Source: Purshia tridentata (Eukaryota; Streptophyta; Magnoliopsida; Rosales; Rosaceae). From it: a stretch of 64,000 nucleotides of DNA. The stretch spans positions 31,295 through 95,294 of the forward strand of contig QANT01007044.1 of NCBI GenBank assembly GCA_003254885.1, read 5' to 3'. Position numbers and translations under genes: made by a program. Shown here piece after piece: positions 14,601-31,401 of this stretch; within the stretch, counting starts at the first letter, position 1, and each line of letters opens with the position of its first letter. The notes beneath the pieces were generated by a model. That model worked only from the letters and a program-made list of their open reading frames with translations, made no database searches and was not told the DNA's origin.

Positions 14601-17114
14601 AACCAGCCTTTAAAATTTGCTCCTTGAAGAACCGTAATTTGCGTGCCATCTCTCCACATCTTTTGATCTTCATATGAAAATGAATTATTGAATTTACCAA
14701 CCAAAAACTCATTTGGAAACATAATTTCTAGTTGATTAAACAATTAGGAAGAGAATGGATTACAAATTTCTGAATCCTTGAAAAAAGGATATCAAGAACA
14801 TATTGCAAGACTCATTTTATTTTGGCAACAACCTAGAACAGTTCACAAGCAAAACTAGCTAAGTTACCAAGAAATGTTAAAAGCAAAGAAAGAAACAGGC
14901 AATATGCCATGTAATCAATTCATTTTACTAAGCTAGGTATATAGGAGAAAAGGATTACCAACAACAATACCAATTCAATTAGAACGAGCATACTTGAAAG
15001 AGCCTTATAAGTTTATATGCATGTAAAAATGCAAGTTTCTCTTGATTTGCACGCACCAGGGGGGTGAAGGAACATTATGAAGGCACTTGAACTCCATGTT
15101 TCAAGTAATGAAATAAACTTTTCCATTACTATAGGTCACTTGCAGGACTAAAACTACCAACAACTGACTGAGCCAAGTGCTTCCCTTTGTTAATAAATTG
15201 TTCAATTTTGTCAGTTGAAGTCTGGTCTTTCCCCAACTCAATATTGTAAAATATATTTGTGGATATTTCAAAGTCACCATAACTTCTAAAGAATGCAATG
15301 GATCATAATGTGATTTCTAAATCCCCCCGCGAATAGAAAGTTCAATCTCTTGAATATCCAACATCCTACAGAAGGAGGTAATGATAATAAAATTTACACA
15401 CGTCATTAGGAACGACCAAATATTTATTTTTGTTGACAGTCATAAAATTGCTTCTTTTTCTTTATTTATTAAAATTACTCATAAAGTAAATGTCTAAAAA
15501 TGTGTCAAAAATTTGAATGCTCTAAGACAATGTGAACTATTGGAAAAAGGAAAATAGAAGTTTAGACTTTTCCCCTTTTTCTTGTAAAGACTTACAGCTC
15601 AATTTTAATGAGAAGTACCATATCCAAGACATAAATAAAATGGTGAAGGCAGCCACAATGCGAAAATAAATATGTGGTTGCTCAGTGAGATAAGGAACAT
15701 AAACACACCTGAGTAGCATATGTCCTCTGAAACGGGCTTTTATCTGCATTGAGCTGGAAGAAATGAGACATCAAAATATTAGTTGCCACAAAAAGAAAAA
15801 CAACTATAAACTAAAAAAATAAATCCTGAAAAACAATGTTACTAGAAATAAAAGCTAGCAGAGTACTTCATGGTATGTGCAACCCTAGAACGTCAAATCA
15901 ATGAATTTTAAACATTAGTTCTTCAAAGTTTTGTATTTATTAACCAAGCAAGAAAGTAATCAAGCCTCTATTGATTTTAAAATAGGTGAAACCATTATAC
16001 GACCTCACTAATTTTTTTATCAATTTACCCATAAGTCTTCTCTTCATCTTCTTCTTCTTCTAAGCTACACCAACTACAATTCTTTAAACTTAACTAGATC
16101 TTTGTACAATCCGGCATATAAAATGGGGAACAAATTGTTTCTTCTTCCATACATATACTTTGCCTGTAGATGAAAGAGATCTAAATTATTCTCAACTCAC
16201 CACCACAATCGGAGTCATCTTACACCAGCACAATCCATACCTCTTACTGATCAAAGCCCTTAATAGAGAGCACCTCGTTCACCACCTACCCATACAATAT
16301 GCTACCACTACTTGGTGAGCAGACAATGCCACAAGCCCACTGCTTTTGGTTTGTTGTGTTTATTGTTCAATCATGACAGTCCCTAGTTTGTTATTGCTCT
16401 CGTAGTTGTCTGGGTTGTTCCTATCTCTTACTTGTTAGCTTTATGTCTTTTGTTAGCATGCAATTAGCAGCTTTGCAACTATCTTTTAGTGAACAAAATA
16501 TCCAATTATCGGGGAAAAAAAAAAATTGCGAAGAGACCCAAAATCTCAGATTGCCATGATTGTAAATTCGGTGCTCATAAAGCTGATTACTTTAATAATC
16601 AATTTTGGTTTTTTTCTGAGCGCTATAATATGTAGTGTTCTGGGCAGCAGCTTGATCAGTACGAATATAAATAGCGATGAATTAATTGATTAAGTCATCA
16701 ATTTACACGAATCCCGATTGGGTTCCCTAAAAACTGAATAATCGCACACCATTCACCGATCAAAGCTAGAACAATTGGATAGCATATACAAAAACGCAGA
16801 CGAAACCCTAAAGCTACCACAAATCAAATTCAATGCAATTTTTCGTCACAAACAGTGTCAAGCTAAGGTTTTTTTCTCTCCGCAAACCAATCCAGAAGAA
16901 GAGGAACAAAAAAGCATAATTGAAACAGAAAATTGAGAATCAGAGAAACAAGTGTGTGTATTTGTGTGTGAGGACGTACGTCTTTGAACTGGAGGAGGCC
17001 GAGGTCGCCGAGGTAAGAGACGGTGAGGTGAGCAGACTCGATGGGGATGATGATCTGGACCAGCTGCATAGGCTCCGACCGGAACAGATCCATCGGCGGA
17101 CAGCATCCTCCCAT
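5611..17114 (-). CDS. VHA-a3: V-type H+-ATPase 100-kDa subunit a (VHA-a2/a3 class)
   Basis: Eighteen exons join in frame to 812 residues (family about 820): 17114-16980, 15753-15709, 14667-14548, 14472-14365, 13907-13803, 13709-13536, 12411-12274, 10730-10623, 10480-10373, 10249-10101, 9395-9242, 8038-7878, 7784-7578, 7413-7230, 7132-7049, 6942-6749, 6248-6189 and 5815-5611. The cytosolic N-terminal half starts [16 protein letters not shown] and contains a coiled coil; the C-terminal half is membrane-embedded. The essential proton-path arginine is at about residue 720 in [12 protein letters not shown]. The CCPPMDL start and the [11 protein letters not shown] segment match the tonoplast a2/a3 isoforms, not the trans-Golgi a1 form. 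The protein is the stator and proton channel of the V-ATPase Vo sector that acidifies the vacuole. Exon 2 is only 45 bp. Introns 7 and 11 exceed 1.2 kb and hold repeats. a2 and a3 cannot be told apart here. Confidence 0.95.
5886..5955 (-). mobile_element. 40-bp retro-insertion with poly(T) and 15-bp target duplication
   Basis: The 15-base word ATTCAAATCCTC-G/A-GT occurs at 5886-5900 and again at 5941-5955. Between the copies are a T-tract of about 18 bases and then AAAGGAAACGAACTTCATTAA. Read on the minus strand this is a short 3' end followed by poly(A), flanked by a target-site duplication. That is the signature of target-primed reverse transcription by a LINE, here truncated to about 20 bases plus tail. 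It lies in the last intron of the V-ATPase gene. Confidence 0.7.
8200..8560. other. Unexplained less A+T-rich island in VHA-a intron 11
   Basis: About 360 bases inside the 1.2 kb intron 8039-9241 differ from the surrounding A+T-rich intron. They are richer in G+C, carry one open frame of 86 codons on the plus strand, and end at a T/A-rich tract (about 8545-8567) like a retro-insertion tail. No protein family is recognised in any frame. It may be an inserted fragment of a retroelement or captured gene. Confidence 0.3.
11391..11755. repeat. 245-bp-spaced direct repeat in VHA-a intron 7
   Basis: A segment of about 120-140 bases starting CTGCATTTAGAGTTT and running through GATCCAGATACCTA, CTAGCCATCCC, AAGAGATC and GGTCCAAGGTTCACT occurs at 11391 and again at 11636. 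The copies have diverged by several substitutions and small indels. The spacing is about 245 bases. It is a local tandem duplication within the 1.5 kb intron between exons 7 and 8. Confidence 0.75.
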
Positions 17115-17288
17115 TCTCTCGCTCTATCTTTCAATCTCTCTCTCTCTGAGTCCGTCTATGTGTTTGTGTGACACAAACAGTGAAAAACACTCACACACAC
17201 ACACACAGCAAACAGATGAAAGGCCCAATCAGTCACTGATTCACTGTGTTCGGTTTGCAGTGAGTGCCACAGCCTTCCACGTCCCCAA

Positions 17289-17315
<27 letters not shown>
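17289..17315. repeat. CT/GA microsatellite 5' of VHA-a
   Basis: About 13 CT units lie 175 bases upstream of the V-ATPase start codon, reading as GA on the sense strand. GA/CT tracts are common in plant promoters and 5' UTRs and can bind BBR/BPC GAGA factors; no such role is shown here. Confidence 0.8.
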
Positions 17316-17322
<7 letters not shown>

Positions 17323-17329
17323 CGTAACT

Positions 17330-18550
17330 TGTAGGAAATTTCTTCAACTTTTGGATTTTTCCTTTTTACCGGCTTTGGAACATATTAATAATTTTTTTTT
17401 AATCGATACATTTTAGTAATCAATTAAAGTGTATTGTTGAATATAATATTATTAAAATAAATATTTATCGATACTATAATATATATTAATTATATAGAAA
17501 TTATATTTAAATTAATAAAATATTTTAATACTACACAATAATTAATGTAAATTTTTTTTTATAAAGATTAATAAATGTCAAAATTTTATTTTATTTTAGT
17601 CATTAAATTTAATTTATTTTTGGTTAATAAAAATGATAATAATAAAATATTTTTAAATTTATTTAATTTATTAATTATATCACTTTGTTCTACCGGAAAA
17701 TCTCAAAACAATAATATTTGTAATTATTGTTTTCTCTTGGAGTTGGTGATTATTATTTTTAATTTGAAGCTTGTATTTTAGTGCGTAAATGAACCAATTA
17801 ATTCTGAGAGTCCATCCAATTGGGGCACATATACGGTGTGAGATCACGCCACGCAATTCTGATTCAAGGCTCTTATATTATTAGTATTACCAAATAGCAT
17901 CCCAATCTTCAATATTATACCAAGGTATGTTTGTTAGGCATAATATCACATGGGACTCGAGTAAAATTACCCAATCTCAAATTCAGTCTCTAACTTTTAG
18001 TGGTAAGTTGTCGAAAACAACAAGGATAATTTAATCAAGGCAAGACCCAAACTTAAAAAAATACTGATATGGCGTCACAAAGAGAAGGGTTAATTTGGAC
18101 ATTGAGATTTGAGACCGACCCTTGCTCTATTTTGTAATGCCACATCACCATCCCTTTTACAAGAAAATTCTTCTAGAAATGGGAAAGATATATAGCTCAA
18201 ATAGAGTTCTTCACGGGCTTGAAATTTAAACCCCTGCGTGGAAGATATTATGGCCAAGTAGTTTGCTCTTAGATTTCAAGAAATAATGGTTGGATGGTTG
18301 TATTGGCAACTTGATACAAACTGAAAAGTTATGAGTTTGTTCTACTGCTTACTATTTGATAACATAGCAGCCACTAAAAACTAACCAACCAAAAAATATA
18401 AAAATAATTTACACGCTCTGCAGTCACCTGCAAAAATAACTGTGAAGAAACAAAACCCATGTAGCAGTAGAGCACATGTTTAGTTGAGCCATTAAGAAAA
18501 CCGATGTCAAAGTGTCAACCAATTCATTTCTTCTTGTGAGTTGTGGCCCT
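17330..18550. other. Intergenic DNA between VHA-a and MCM4
   Basis: Very A+T-rich sequence, above all 17,380-17,780, with no supported gene. It contains the promoter of the minus-strand V-ATPase gene near 17.2-17.4 kb and the 3' flank of MCM4 near 18.4-18.56 kb. Confidence 0.55.
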
Positions 18551-18564
18551 CCTCCCACCTCTCA

Positions 18565-23943
<5,379 letters not shown>

Positions 23944-24023
23944 GGGTGGAGAGAGGTGGGGAGGTTGTGGAGTTTGAAGGGTTTGGGTGGCACAAAGTGT
24001 TTGCCCTCTTTGCTGGGTTGAGT

Positions 24024-24053
24024 TTTGGCGGGAGAAGTTTGTGATTTTCCCGC
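24024..24053. promoter_or_regulatory. Inverted pair of E2F sites in the MCM4 promoter
   Basis: TTTGGCGG at 24024-24031 and TTTCCCGC at 24046-24053 both fit the E2F consensus TTTSSCGS. They lie 80-110 bases upstream of the MCM4 start codon. Together they form a perfect 8-base inverted repeat, TGGCGGGA and TCCCGCCA, around a short spacer. Plant MCM genes are known E2F targets expressed at G1/S, so this is a convincing regulatory site; binding is inferred. Confidence 0.8.
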
Positions 24054-24286
24054 CAGAAGTCCTGTTGGCTTGGATGGTCTTTTTCTTGTTTTTGGGCTCG
24101 GGGCATGGGCTTAAATGGGTTTGGAGCCCATGAATTGTTGGACCAAGGATGGGTGACTGGAAACTTTGAATGGGCCTTTATTATAGCATCTAACTAATCA
24201 CCTTACATCATGAACCAGGCCCAAACTACAACAAAAGAAAACTAGAAGATATATAAAAAAATAGAAAGTTAGGGTAGACGATTGTC

Positions 24287-24430
24287 TAAATATACAAATA
24301 TACAAAAGAATTCGGTAATTGACTACCGAAATAATACAAATATTTCGGTATACTATTGTTGAACAGCCCAAGGGTGGTCAACTTAGTAATTCAGGATAGT
24401 CGGAATAGCCTGCACCGAATAGAAACCCAG
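24287..24430. repeat. Partial copy of the stem-loop MITE found at 33.4 kb
   Basis: ACAAATATACAAAAGA-A/G-TTCGGTA followed by CGAAATAA and ACAAATATTTC recurs at about 33,549, and GGTGGTCAACTTAGTAATT matches an arm of that second copy. Only the central part and one arm are present here. The family is short and non-coding. Confidence 0.65.
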
Positions 24431-24842
24431 TTTCTACGCTTTTCATATGATGGTTTAGAGGGTAGCTGCTTGTGCCTTTCAAAAATTCTGGTTCCTTCAA
24501 GCAATTCAATAATGGCCACATCAATTTATTTAATATTTAATTAAAAATATACCATTTTATCTATCTCATTGGGTTTTATGTGATTGAAGATTTAATTTGG
24601 ACCTGTGAATTTTGATCATTTTAATTTTATATTTGTTGTGTTTTTTCTTTTCCTCAAATGAAATCAATGATTTGTAGAGTTTGTGCTTTGTAATGGATGC
24701 ATCATCAATGGTTACCTTTGTTGTTGATAACTAGTGTTTTTCTTTTAACTAACTCTTTTAATTAATTATCTGGTTTAGGTGTTTAAAGAATGGCAACACT
24801 AATCAATTCCGCAAAGAATCAAAGAGCACTAACCCGACAAAT

Positions 24843-25370
24843 ATGAATAAGCAAAATAATGAAGGTAATTTTTTTTTAGTAACTATGCTAGTAGTTTTGT
24901 TATGTTGGTTTACTTTTAAAAATCATGTTAATGATTTATAGTAATAGAACAATCTTCAAGTATTTCTACAAGTTATGAGAATAATGAAGGAACTAATGAG
25001 GTTGAAGTCGAAAAGAACGATGATGTAAGAGCAAATGAAGAGATTAAAACTAGAGAGAATGTGGGAGAAGAAAAACAAGAGCCCCAAATTGGGCAGATTT
25101 TTAATAGTGTTGATGAGGCACTTAGCTACTATAGAGAATATGGAAATCAAGTAGAATTCTTAGTGAAAAAGAGAACATCAACAAAGGGAGATAATGAAGA
25201 GTTGAAACATGTAACTTTTCCATGTGGTTATGCTGGAAAAACAAAAAGTAAAAAATCTTCATCCAAGTATAAAAACTTATTGCAAGATCAAATTTGTGCT
25301 CGTGTTGTATTAATGTCTGTTTTAATCGTACCATGCTCATACCAAGCTGTTATGTTTAACACCTCTAATA
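24843..25370 (+). pseudogene. FAR1-type DNA-binding domain remnant
   Basis: A possible first exon (24843-24864, MNKQNNE) splices to a second starting at 24942. This encodes an acidic segment and then IGQIFNSVDEALSYYREYGN, VEFLVKKRTS and VTFPCGYAGKTKSKK. That is the N-terminal half of a FAR1 (MULE-derived) zinc-binding domain. Past about 25,265 the match is only resumed in another frame (TYCKIKF, like the conserved TGCKA segment), so a frameshift is likely. The rest of the FAR1/transposase protein is absent. It could be a relic of a Mutator-like transposase or of a domesticated FAR1-RELATED SEQUENCE gene. A PIF-like element sits just downstream. Confidence 0.65.
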
Positions 25371-25833
25371 TAGGTGTATGCATTTTAAGATTTAACTCTC
25401 CTGCGAAAGGGAGTTTACGAAAAAGAAGAAGCTCTCTCACACAAAGCAGTGGGCCCCTGTTGCACAGATCAGTGGGTCTCCCCTCCTCACTTTTTGTTAT
25501 GCATTTAGGCCATGTTTGTTTAGCCGTAATCAAATGTTTGGAATGGGAATTGATTTCCAATTCATGAAAAATAGTTGTTTGGTTGAGTTTGGAAAGGAAA
25601 TAAACTAAGTAATTGACTTGCATTGACCGAAAACTAATTACATGTAAGAGGCGGAATAGAAATACCAGGAGGGGGTGGTATTTCTATTCCGTTGGTTTGC
25701 TTGTAAAGTAAAATTACAGTAAATACCCTTATCTTATTTGGTTGTTAAAAAATTAGAAAATAAAATAAATTCAATTCTCCACCGGTCTAGTCCTCCATTG
25801 TCTCCCTTTCCTCTCAAACATGGCAGATCTGCC

Positions 25834-25977
25834 ACAAACACCATATGAATTCTCTCTCCCTCTTCCTAATGACCATAGCATAAGACATCAATTAAGCTCT
25901 GACACACAAACACCATATGAATTCTCTCTCCCTCTTCCTGATGACCATAGCATAAGACATCAATTAAGCTCTGACCT
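25834..25977 (+). repeat. 72-bp tandem duplication coding a 24-residue repeat
   Basis: The period is exactly 72 bases. In the open frame beginning at 25820 (87 codons) it reads as two near-identical 24-residue units, QTPYEFSLPLP-N/D-DHSIRHQLSSD. The unit matches no domain I know. Because it lies inside a non-autonomous transposon, a real protein is doubtful, but the duplication keeps the frame. Confidence 0.75.
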
Positions 25978-26543
25978 AGATCACTATAAATACCTATATG
26001 CAGATTTTGGGGGGGGGGAGAGAGAGATCTATATCAAAGAATGCATCGAAAACACTTCTGTCATAACTCGATATGAGGTTTGAGTGGGACTTGCAGATTG
26101 TGCCTTGTCTAGGTCAGGAAAGAGAAAGAGTTAAGCTTTTATCACATTGATATTTTTTATTTTTTTTCATTCATTCTAAATCTCATTAATGAGTTTGAGT
26201 TCTTCCATTTTTAGGGCCTTCTTCTTCCCTTTTGGTTTCATGAAAATTTTACTAGAAAGTGATTATATGTCTTTTATTTTGTCTAGCTCTATAGCCTTTA
26301 TTAACAAAATTGCCAAATAAACATTTTATGGTAAAATCTTATTTTCTTGAATGAGGAAATGATGAGAAATGCATAAAAAATAAGAAGTGGTTGAGAAAAA
26401 TGATTATTCTTCAGATCTTCTAAAGGACGAACAGTCCCTAGACTGATTCATATTAAATAACATATTAATTTAAGGGTAAAATTGAGAAAGAGGTAAAAAA
26501 ATTCAATTCATTCCAGTTGTTATCAAACGCAAATGGGAATAGT

Positions 26544-26646
26544 AAACCAGTTTTTCAATTTCCATTCCAAGTTTGTTCCAAACATTAGAATGGAAAACCA
26601 GTTTTTCAGTTTCCATTCCAAGTTTGTTCTAAACATTAGAATGGAA
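26544..26646. repeat. 52-bp tandem duplication near the right end of the PIF-like element
   Basis: Two copies beginning AAACCAGTTTTTCA and ending AAACATTAGAATGG are spaced 52 bases apart with very few differences. Subterminal repeats of this kind are common in DNA transposons. Confidence 0.8.
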
Positions 26647-26736
26647 CGTTCAAAGCAATTACATTCCAAATAGTTAAGTAATGTAATTCAATTCTTATTC
26701 CCATCCTAGTATTCCTGTCAAACCAACATGGCCTTA

Positions 26737-27312
26737 ATCCTCATGGCAAATCCGCATGAGAGAAGTGTCCATGCATTTTATATGTGTTTCTCTCAGCATT
26801 ACATCATTACATGACCTAGAACGTGATATAACTTATAAGCAACACAAATAAAAGAGTATATTCATTGTTTGGGTTTTGTGTAAACAATAACAGCCTCATC
26901 AGTGTATTATATATGTTGATCTCTCTTATCACTTGCTAAATGTCCAATTTTACACAGCCCCTATCACTCCAATAAAATTAAAATGATGCTGAACTAAGCT
27001 CTAAGCAGACTTTAATTTAGTTAATTTTGTATAAAAATAATTTTTAAAAATGTCGCAAAATATGAATAGTTGTAATCATTAAATCTTAGATAAAACGTTA
27101 TTTACTTTAAGAGCGCTCCGTGCACACGAACATTTATAAACATTACGAGCATTGATGCCGGATTGGCGGGTCTTTTTTTCAGTAGGAGCCACGTGAGACA
27201 TAACAAGACTCTCCTTAAATCAAAAGACGAGCAAAGTCAAAGGCCAACCATGACTCTTCCTCCATAGAAAAACACGTAACCAAACACTTGTGAATCCAAA
27301 CCCAGAATCCAC
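26737..27312. other. Promoter-side spacer of the WDR13-like gene
   Basis: No gene is supported. A CACGTG in AGCCACGTGAGAC at about 27,190 lies some 120 bases before the start codon of the WD40 gene and could be a promoter G-box. The rest is A+T-rich. Confidence 0.5.
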
Positions 27313-30300
27313 ATGGCGGACAAGAATGGAGGTGGTGACGGTGGTGCTCCCCCAGACGAAGAGAAGAACAATGGAGCCGATGGTGGTGTTGATGATGCGC
27401 GACCAGAGGAGGAGGAGAACAAGACGATTGCAGATCCAGACCTGTTGATCTGCTTGCTTCAGCCTTCTCCCGCCCACTCCGATCCCGAATACATCGGAAT
27501 TCGTCGCCTTCTTCTCTCTCGCAAGCCCCAGCCCTGCATTCATCGCCGCCGAGTACGCTTCTCCTTATCCTTCTTCATTGAACACTTTACATGATTCATT
27601 CATTCGGTTGAAATGAGTTTTGAGTTGTTTGTTTGTTTGGGGTTTGAAGGATTGGAGATGCAATGGAAAAGGCTATGTGGCGTACCGCAACTACATTCGC
27701 AGGCCGAGGAATTGGGAAAACTTGCAGGTTCCGAGCCTCCAAAGCACTCCCGGAAACAGGTCGCTAATTCAATTCATATTCATCTCGAGCTTTTGCTACT
27801 CGCAGACTCTGTGATCTCGAAATTTTCAGATTAGTCAGTGTTTCTTTGTTTTCTTAAATTCGTATTATGCTGACATCAGGGTAATTTACTGCTTGATGCA
27901 TCAGTGGGCGATGGATTCATCCTCCAAGTCCATTGTCCCTATTGTATGACGTCGAAACCTGGAGTCATACCAGCAAGGTATGTATGACCAATGAAATTTC
28001 CATTCCATTATGGGTTTTCTTTAATCCCATATAATATGCACATATTGCTCATCCTGATCTCGGACATGTAGTTTTTAGTTTCGCAAGTTGTAAATGTGAT
28101 GACCCTTTTGAGAAAAATTTGAGACAATAATGCAAATTTTGAATTTGACCTCGTTATTATAATGGGTTAATGCCTTCTTTCTTTACAGGACATGCAAAGT
28201 GGCAGTCAACCTTCACCTCGGAGAACTAGTTTTAGCTCGAGTACGAGTGATAATGACCGCCCACGCCATCGACGGGGTGAACAACCTGCATACTCGTTTG
28301 TAGGAATGCATTACATCTTTGATGAGTGCAAAGCCTCTGGTAATTTCTCTTCAACTACTATTCTGTATTGACCCTTTGTTGTGTTCTTAAGTTGAGAGGT
28401 AATATGATTTTTTGAAAAGAAGAAACCTCATTGGTTTTTATGTACATTGTACAGTTACGGTTTTGAAGTTTGGGCACATGAGTTCTGATCTTCTTGCATA
28501 TGGAGCATCAGATGGAACCTTGACAGTATGCACTGTCTCTGATCCACCTTCAATCCTCAAGCATCTGGATGGTCACTCTAAAGATGTTACAGGTTGGATT
28601 GACTGGTATTGTTACTGTTGTCTTTTTCTTTTGTATTTGCAATGATATATTTGTTAGCATGTTTGCCTGTCCTCCATATAAGTAGATTTTTGCGGCCGAA
28701 GAATTAATTTTGATATTTCATTGGGTATAGATAGCTAAGATAAGACAGGTACCATAAAATTGGTAGGCTTGGGCTAATCTAATTAAGCTGTGGCAGTAAT
28801 AAGTATTCAAAGTGGTTCTAATATTGAAAGGCAATCTGTTTCTGAAGCCCTAATGACAAAATAATGTTTTTTCCTGCCATCACAATGTTTCTGAATTTGT
28901 ATTTCATTTTCAGACTTTGATTTCTCGTCAAACAATCAATACATTGCATCTTCATCTATGGATAAAACTGTGCGAGTATGGGAGATTTCAAAAGGCCTTT
29001 GCATTCGAGTAATATATGGAGTTTCACCACAACTATGTATTCGTTTTCACCCTGTAAGTGTACACAAACATTAAGAACACTCAGCCCCTAGGGGGTGCAG
29101 CAATCCTTTCCTATGCTGATACCTTATTATATGTACATGTTTAAACTGTTCTGTGGTTCATCCATGCCTAGCTTGTTTTATTCAAACCAAGTTGTTAAGG
29201 ACTGATTTCAGCATATAATACCTATCAGACCTTTGGTATTGTTTTTACCAGATTCTCACTGTTGGTTCTTTTTCCCTGGACTTGAATTCCCCTCATTTTC
29301 AACCTTCATTAATTTAGTTAATAATGCCTTTTCTTCCCTCGACCTTTTGTGGATTACAATAGTGCAAAGAGAAAAACTTGTCTGCCCATTTTTTTATTTT
29401 TTACGTTTCTTTTAAACATGATATGTCATTCTGAAATTTAAGGTTTTGTTTTCCCTTCACCTTCTTTGATGCAGGTAAATAACAATTTTCTTTCAGCTGG
29501 CAATGCAGACAAGGAAATTACGGTAATCACTGCATACCTTTGCTTGCTGCAACCTCAGAAAGGAAATAGTTTAGATTCTGGATACTATCTGATTTTATTA
29601 AAAGCTGAATTTTTAGGCCTCATAACATGATCCCACTTGTTTAAACCCCACCTCCCTTACATATGTGGCCCTTTTTTGAGCGAAAAATGTAATTGGACTA
29701 ACGAAATGGGCAAATTGGCTTCAAAATTAAAGTTAAGGGGGCACATTAATACAACTCATAATACACATCCTGAATTGATTAAGGGGTCAAAGTTTAAGTC
29801 CTTTTTGAAAATTTTTCCCTTTGTAATATTTTGACTCCCGATCTTATTGATGTTAGTCAACTTAATACAGTCTCTGTAATGCACTACAATCATATTGAGA
29901 CATCTCATAATACATCCCCACACAACAAAATAATATTGCTGCTTAAATTTTTTATTTTTCTTCTGATACACAAGGGACCTCTAATTCTTCATTCCCCAAT
30001 AATGTTAGTGTTTCCTTGATATTTACAATTTAATAATTTACATTTGATTAGTGGCACTTCTGTGTTGATATATCAGGTTTTCAATTTCAGCACCGGGAGG
30101 ATCATTCATAAAACATTATTTGACAGTGAGGTTACTGCCATGGACCATGCTCACACTGGACAGCTAATTTTCTGTGGGGATGCAATGGTGTGTCCCTCTC
30201 TATGTTTAGATTTGAAGCTTTTCTTTTCCAATGAATTTGCATATTCTTTACTGACATAGTCAATTGGAAAATTTGTTGCAGGGCTGTATATATTCTGTAA

Positions 30301-31401
30301 GTATGAATTCTCATACAGGTATATTATCTCGCTCTCACCGTTATCGAAGTAGCAGCAGGCGCAAATCTCCAGTAACAACTGTGCAGTACCGAAGTTTTTC
30401 TCTGTTGGCTCGGGGCCCTGTGTTGCTGACATGTACTCAAGATGGAAGTTTATCTTTCTTCAGGTGTGGTCGGCAGGACATGCGTTATTACTTTTATTGT
30501 CTATTTAAGCCACTGACAAGATTGTTGGTATGTTGTAGTGTTGCTCTGGAAATACAGGGTTATTTGACTCTCCGTTGCTCACTCAAATTAACTCCACGAA
30601 TATACAGCATCCGGGCTTCCTTCTGTCCTCTGCTTTCCCTCGAAAAGGGAGAATTTATAGGTTTGTATGTCAATCTCAATGTTAAGTGAAAGTTTTCCTA
30701 TATTTTCATTTTTGTGGGTAAATTATCAAGGAAATGGATAATTTTGGATGGGAATTCCGTGTTTTGCGCCACATAAATGTCAGACGAGCTGTGGTATAGT
30801 TGACTAACTACAGACAAGAACTCTGATTAGAGCTTCAATATGCTTTCATGTTGATCATTTCTTTGCATGACGTACATGTGCTTATATTACTTTATCAAGG
30901 AAATGAAAAGTTCAAAATTGTAACTAGTAGAAGCATATGTCAACATGTTGTCAGCTGCTGAAGTTTCAGAGGTCCTTGAATACGATGATATCTAATCCAA
31001 CTGTGTAACTGAACATTATTGTCAAGATCTGAGTGCATGCAACTTTCCAAAAATTTCACTTTTCTTTTGGTTATGTGACAGTTTACATTTACTATTTCTT
31101 TCTGACATTGTCATATTGTTATAATACCTAGTTGCCGGAAGCGAGGATTCAAATGTCTACTTCTATAATTTAACTCGGCCAAAGCATACATGTGTAAACA
31201 AGCTACAGGTTCATCTCATTTATATAAGGTTTTTATGGTTTCCTAACGTCTCAAAGTGGACTCAAATGACCATAATATGTGCGACTGCAGGGTCATCGAT
31301 TTCCAGTCATCAGCGTTGCTTGGAACCATGGGGAGAACTTGTTAGCATCTTCTGATTTCTATGGTACAGTTATTGTATGGAAGAGATCAAAGACGGGTTA
31401 A
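27313..31401 (+). CDS. WDR13-like WD40-repeat protein
   Basis: Twelve exons join in frame to 500 residues (animal WDR13 about 485): 27313-27552, 27650-27759, 27905-27977, 28189-28339, 28455-28592, 28914-29053, 29475-29522, 30077-30187, 30282-30463, 30539-30660, 31132-31208 and 31291-31401. An acidic, Gly-rich N-terminus leads into YRNYIRRPRNW, then a Ser/Arg-rich linker and YSFVGMHYIFDEC. WD40 blades follow: LAYGASDGTLTVC, IASSSMDKTVRVWEI, FLSAGNADKEITVF, LLTCTQDGSLSFF, VAGSEDSNVYFYNL and LLASSDFYGTVIVWKR. The order (VNNN...GNAD, SIFCPL-like SFCPLLS, AGSED, GH..PV) follows WDR13 closely. It is probably a scaffold with a beta-propeller; its plant role is not established. For exon 3 an earlier acceptor gives a stop, so the one at 27905 is used. 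Confidence 0.85.

Larger units (their letters stand above)
25508..26733. mobile_element. PIF/Harbinger-like non-autonomous DNA transposon (1226 bp)
   Basis: The left end GGCCATGTTTGTTT and the inverted right end GGCCATGTTGGTTT match at 13 of 14 bases. The element is flanked by TTA on both sides (25505-25507 and 26734-26736), the target-site duplication typical of PIF/Harbinger. Subterminal regions repeat GGAATGGGAA-like words. No transposase frame is present. Inside are two tandem duplications: a 72-bp one at 25834-25977 and a 52-bp one at 26544-26646. The superfamily call rests on the TSD and TIR alone. Confidence 0.78.

Noticed and set aside
5611-17114. Identification as the trans-Golgi isoform VHA-a1
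   Set aside because: The N-terminus ([15 protein letters not shown]) and the [11 protein letters not shown] segment match the tonoplast a2/a3 class as I know it.
27880-27950. Alternative acceptor for WDR13-like exon 3 at about 27,880
   Set aside because: It leads to an early stop; the acceptor before 27905 keeps the frame and the conserved protein.
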